From Ignavibacteriaceae bacterium (lineage in GTDB: Bacteria > Bacteroidota > Ignavibacteria > Ignavibacteriales > Ignavibacteriaceae), in contig JALHTS010000218.1 in the NCBI GenBank assembly GCA_022865965.1, positions 1 to 9,059 on the forward strand: DNA of 9,059 nucleotides, in the 5' to 3' direction. Shown here piece after piece: positions 6,514-9,059 of the stretch. Within the stretch, counting starts at the first letter, position 1. Each line of letters opens with the position of its first letter. Below the pieces are notes generated by a model, which saw only the letters and a program-made list of their open reading frames with translations, ran no database searches and was not told where the DNA came from. The translations under genes and the position numbers were made by a program.

Positions 6514-7284
6514 TTGTTAAATCTTCTTAGCTGGCTATATAAAAAACTCAAACAGCGTGAAAAACAGCGCCACTCAATACTGATCTCTAAATTCTTATCA
6601 GCATCAAAATTATCCGAGCTTGAAGAAATTTTAGGTTTTCAGATCAAAAATAAGTCATACTATATTCGAGCACTTATGCATCGCTCATTTCTTGAGCACT
6701 TAGATGCTGATGATGATTCAAATGAAAGATTAGAGTTTTTAGGCGATTCAGTTTTAAGTCTGGTAGTTGCTGAATATCTTTTCGAAAATTTTCCCGATGA
6801 AGACGAAGGTTTTTTAACGAAAGTTAGAGCAAAACTAGTGAACAGAATTGCTCTTTCTGACTCTGCTGAATCAATGGGATTACAGAAGTTTATTTTAGTC
6901 AGTCAAAATCTTTCAAGTAAATTTACAGCAGCTTCAAAGACAGTTCTATCAGATGCCCTTGAAGCTTTAATTGGAGCTATTTATCTGGATCACGGACTTC
7001 AAACATGTAAGGAATTTGTTCAACGTATTCTTATCGAACCAAATATCAGAGAAGGTGAATATCTTATTGATGAAAATTATAAAAGTCAGCTTCTTGAATA
7101 TGCTCAGGCAAATAAATTTGATGTACCTTCTTATTTAGTTATTAATGAAGAAGGTTTTCAGCATGAAAGAGTTTTTACCATAAAAGTTACTGTAGGAAAT
7201 AAAATTTCCGGTATTGGGAAAGGTAGAAATAAAAAATCAGCAGAACAGAACGCTGCAAAAGCCGCATTATCGAAAATTCTATAA
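6514..7284 (+). CDS. rnc: Ribonuclease III
   Basis: RNase III cuts double-stranded RNA, processing rRNA precursors and some mRNAs. The 256-residue protein has an N-terminal nuclease domain with the signature NERLEFLGDS (70-79). The metal-binding acidic residues are Glu71, Glu74, Asp78, Asp147 and Glu150, the last two in LSDALEALIGAIYLDHG. A C-terminal double-stranded RNA-binding domain runs from about 186 to 256 and ends in the typical GRNKKSAEQNAAKAAL. The catalytic domain and RNA-binding domain are complete. Compared with E. coli (226 residues), about 30 extra residues precede the catalytic domain, including a basic stretch (KKLKQREKQRH), as is common in Bacteroidota and Chlorobiota. The start is TTG, two bases after the fabF stop. 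Its place after fabF is conserved in several phyla and probably reflects co-transcription rather than shared pathway. Confidence 0.96.
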   Translation: MLNLLSWLYKKLKQREKQRHSILISKFLSASKLSELEEILGFQIKNKSYYIRALMHRSFLEHLDADDDSNERLEFLGDSVLSLVVAEYLFENFPDEDEGFLTKVRAKLVNRIALSDSAESMGLQKFILVSQNLSSKFTAASKTVLSDALEALIGAIYLDHGLQTCKEFVQRILIEPNIREGEYLIDENYKSQLLEYAQANKFDVPSYLVINEEGFQHERVFTIKVTVGNKISGIGKGRNKKSAEQNAAKAALSKIL

Positions 7285-7433
7285 AATAACAAATTTGATT
7301 AATAATATTAATTATTCTCTTTCTTTCTCATATTTTGAATCAGTTATTACAATAATTTGTTTTATTTTAGCCTATCATTTTTTTGCAATTTATTACGATT
7401 TTATTTGAAAAATTAACCAGTAAAGGCCCTTCA
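7285..7433 (+). other. 149-bp AT-rich spacer between rnc and gcvP
   Basis: This is the largest gene-free stretch in the window. It holds a pyrimidine run around 7315-7330, an all-AT inverted repeat (AATAAT 7301-7306 with ATTATT 7311-7316) too weak to be a convincing terminator, and a possible sigma70-like pair TTCTCA (7325-7330) and TACAAT (7348-7353) separated by 17 bases. AAGG at 7423-7426 is a likely ribosome binding site 7 bases before the gcvP ATG. A transcription boundary between the fab operon and gcvP probably falls here because the two pathways differ, but no element is decisive. Confidence 0.4.
7348..7353 (+). promoter_or_regulatory. Candidate -10 element upstream of gcvP
   Basis: TACAAT matches five of six bases of the sigma70 -10 consensus; with TTCTCA (7325-7330) at a 17-base distance, four of six of the -35 consensus are met. 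In an AT-rich spacer this may be chance, and Bacteroidota-type promoters would look different. Confidence 0.2.
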
Positions 7434-9059
7434 ATGTTATCCTTAGATCACTACGATAAATTTGTTAATAGACATATCGGTCCATCCGAAGCAGACATTA
7501 AGGAAATGATAAAAGCGTGTGGCGTGGAATCGGTAGATGAGCTGATCAATCAAACAATTCCCGATCAAATAAGATTAAGTAAAGACATAGAGCTAGACCC
7601 GGCACAGAGCGAAACTGATTTCTTGAAATCAATTAAAAACCTCGCTTACAAAAACAAAGTATTCAAATCATACATTGGAATGGGATATTATCCAACCATT
7701 CTTCCTCCGGTTATACAACGAAATATTCTTGAAAATCCAGGCTGGTACACTCAATACACTCCATATCAGGCAGAAATAGCTCAGGGCAGGTTAGAAGCAC
7801 TGTTAAATTTCCAGACGATGGTAACTGATTTAACAGGAATGAACATTGCCAATGCTTCTTTATTAGATGAAGGAACCGCGGCTGCAGAAGCGATGGTGAT
7901 GTTTTTTAACTTAAGGAAAAGAGATAAGCTAAACTCTAAGAAATTTTTTGTTTCAGAGGATGTTTTTCCTCAGACAATTGATGTATTAAAATCCAGAGCA
8001 AAAGGATTTCAAATTGAACTTGTTATTGGCGATCATAAATCTCACCAGTTTGATAATGAATACTTCGGTTTGATTGTACAATATCCTTCCAACACTGGAG
8101 AAATAAATGATTACAGAGATTTCTTTCAATCAGCTAATGAAAAAGGAATATTCAAATTAGTAGCTGCTGATCTGTTAAGTCTTGCATTACTCACTCCTCC
8201 GGGAGAATTTGGTGCTGATATAGTTGTTGGATCAACACAAAGATTCGGTGTTCCTATGGGCTACGGTGGTCCACACGCTGCATACTTTGCAACAAAGGAT
8301 GAATATAAAAGAAATATTCCCGGTAGAATTATAGGTGTTACTGTTGATGCACAAGGAAATCAAGCTCTTAGAATGGCTTTGCAAACAAGAGAGCAGCACA
8401 TTAGACGTGAAAAAGCTACTAGTAATATTTGTACATCTCAGGTTTTACTTGCTGTAATTGCCGGAATGTATGCTGCTTATCACGGACCTAAAGGTATTAG
8501 AAAAATCGCTGAGAGAATCCATGGCTTAACAAAACTTCTTGAAAGTGCTCTTAAAAATTTAGGATATAAACAGAAAAATGTCTACTTCTTCGATACTCTG
8601 TTCATCGAATCAAATGAGAGTTTGACAAAAAAGATAAAAGAAGCAGCATTAAAAAAAGAAATCAACTTAAGATATTTTAATGACAATAATATTGGGATAT
8701 CCATAAGTGAAGCAACAACGATTTCAGATGTTTTAGAGTTGATTAATATTTTTGCTTCCGTATCTAATAAAAGATATAGTGAAAATGATCTGAAGGAAAC
8801 TTCATTAAAATTAAAATTAGATTTTCCTGAACATTTTCTGCGTACATCTTCATATTTAGAACATCCAATATTTAATACGTACCACTCGGAAACTGAAATT
8901 CTCCGGTATATGAAATATCTTGAGAACAAAGATTTATCTTTAGTTCATTCAATGATACCGCTCGGTTCCTGTACAATGAAACTTAATGCAACAGCAGAAA
9001 TGGCAGGAATAACGATTTCGGAGTTCGCTGAACTTCATCCTTTTGTACCTGTTGATCAG
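7434..9059 (+). CDS. gcvP: Glycine dehydrogenase (decarboxylating), P-protein, N-terminal 542 residues (3' end outside window)
   Basis: The P-protein decarboxylates glycine and passes the aminomethyl group to the lipoyl arm of GcvH in the glycine cleavage system. The frame is open to the window edge, giving 542 of an expected 950 or so residues. Family marks in order are [10 protein letters not shown] (10-19), [20 protein letters not shown] (104-123), [14 protein letters not shown] (141-154), [18 protein letters not shown] (266-283), [20 protein letters not shown] (316-335), and [11 protein letters not shown] (508-518), which opens the second half. Passing from the first domain into this motif without a stop shows the fused, long form rather than the split GcvPA/GcvPB pair. 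The PLP-binding lysine belongs to the second half and is beyond the window; the first domain shows Gln at the equivalent site (STQRFG), as is normal for this catalytically silent half. AAGG at 7423-7426 supports the ATG. Confidence 0.96.
   Translation, partial: MLSLDHYDKFVNRHIGPSEADIKEMIKACGVESVDELINQTIPDQIRLSKDIELDPAQSETDFLKSIKNLAYKNKVFKSYIGMGYYPTILPPVIQRNILENPGWYTQYTPYQAEIAQGRLEALLNFQTMVTDLTGMNIANASLLDEGTAAAEAMVMFFNLRKRDKLNSKKFFVSEDVFPQTIDVLKSRAKGFQIELVIGDHKSHQFDNEYFGLIVQYPSNTGEINDYRDFFQSANEKGIFKLVAADLLSLALLTPPGEFGADIVVGSTQRFGVPMGYGGPHAAYFATKDEYKRNIPGRIIGVTVDAQGNQALRMALQTREQHIRREKATSNICTSQVLLAVIAGMYAAYHGPKGIRKIAERIHGLTKLLESALKNLGYKQKNVYFFDTLFIESNESLTKKIKEAALKKEINLRYFNDNNIGISISEATTISDVLELINIFASVSNKRYSENDLKETSLKLKLDFPEHFLRTSSYLEHPIFNTYHSETEILRYMKYLENKDLSLVHSMIPLGSCTMKLNATAEMAGITISEFAELHPFVPVDQ

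Noticed and set aside
7301..7316. Inverted repeat AATAAT/ATTATT after rnc as a terminator
   Set aside because: The stem is six A-T pairs with no GC and no T-run directly after it, which is too weak to call a terminator.
7214..7408. 64-codon + strand frame that starts inside rnc and ends in a hydrophobic tail in the spacer
   Set aside because: It begins in another frame of the RNA-binding domain of RNase III, and its hydrophobic tail is simply what AT-rich spacer DNA encodes; there is no ribosome binding site that favours it.
8582..8929. 115-codon open frame on the - strand inside gcvP
   Set aside because: The + strand here encodes a clear, continuous P-protein with family motifs on both sides, so the antisense frame is a shadow.
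1..9059. Mobile elements, CRISPR arrays, tRNA or rRNA genes, defence or toxin-antitoxin systems, prophage
   Set aside because: Read on both strands, the window is filled by conserved housekeeping genes with short gaps; no spaced repeats, transposase motifs, cloverleaf-like sequence or phage proteins were seen.

Overview
The window is a stretch of bacterial chromosome of low G+C content that carries a compact, single-strand fatty-acid and phospholipid synthesis operon. All real genes lie on the + strand. In order they are: the C-terminal end of a DUF177/YceD protein, rpmF, plsX, fabH, fabD, a cysteine-cluster protein (YkgJ/DUF3109-like), fabG, acpP, fabF, rnc, and then, after a 149-bp AT-rich spacer, the first 542 codons of gcvP. 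The gene order, the AT-rich codon use, the fused P-protein and the acpP-fabF-rnc linkage suggest the Bacteroidota/Chlorobiota group, most plausibly an Ignavibacteria-like organism. That placement is an inference from gene order and protein style and was not tested by a search.

Layout. Positions 1-483 hold the ribosome-linked pair DUF177-rpmF. Positions 503-3480 hold plsX, fabH and fabD, which make acyl-phosphate, start chain synthesis and load malonyl groups onto ACP. Positions 3480-4845 hold the cysteine-cluster gene and fabG, whose ends overlap (TAATG at the fabD junction, 11 bases at the fabG junction), indicating translational coupling. A 92-bp spacer of about 80% A+T precedes acpP, and an imperfect hairpin lies between acpP and fabF. 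FabF is followed after 2 bases by rnc (RNase III). GcvP belongs to a different pathway (glycine cleavage) and probably has its own transcription unit.

How the genes work together. FabD makes malonyl-ACP, FabH condenses it with an acyl-CoA primer, FabG reduces the 3-ketoacyl-ACP, and FabF elongates. PlsX turns the finished acyl-ACP into acyl-phosphate for phospholipid synthesis. AcpP carries every intermediate. The dehydratase (FabZ/FabA) and enoyl reductase (FabI/FabK/FabV) needed to complete the cycle are not in this window. The DUF177-rpmF pair and rnc tie the cluster to ribosome and RNA maturation, a linkage seen in many bacteria.

This is essentially a housekeeping region. I see no mobile element, CRISPR array, tRNA, rRNA, defence system or toxin-antitoxin pair. 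The points most worth a second look are the uncharacterised nine-cysteine protein coupled to fabD and fabG, the mixed NADP/NAD cofactor signature and insertion in FabG, and the acpP-fabF intergenic hairpin.
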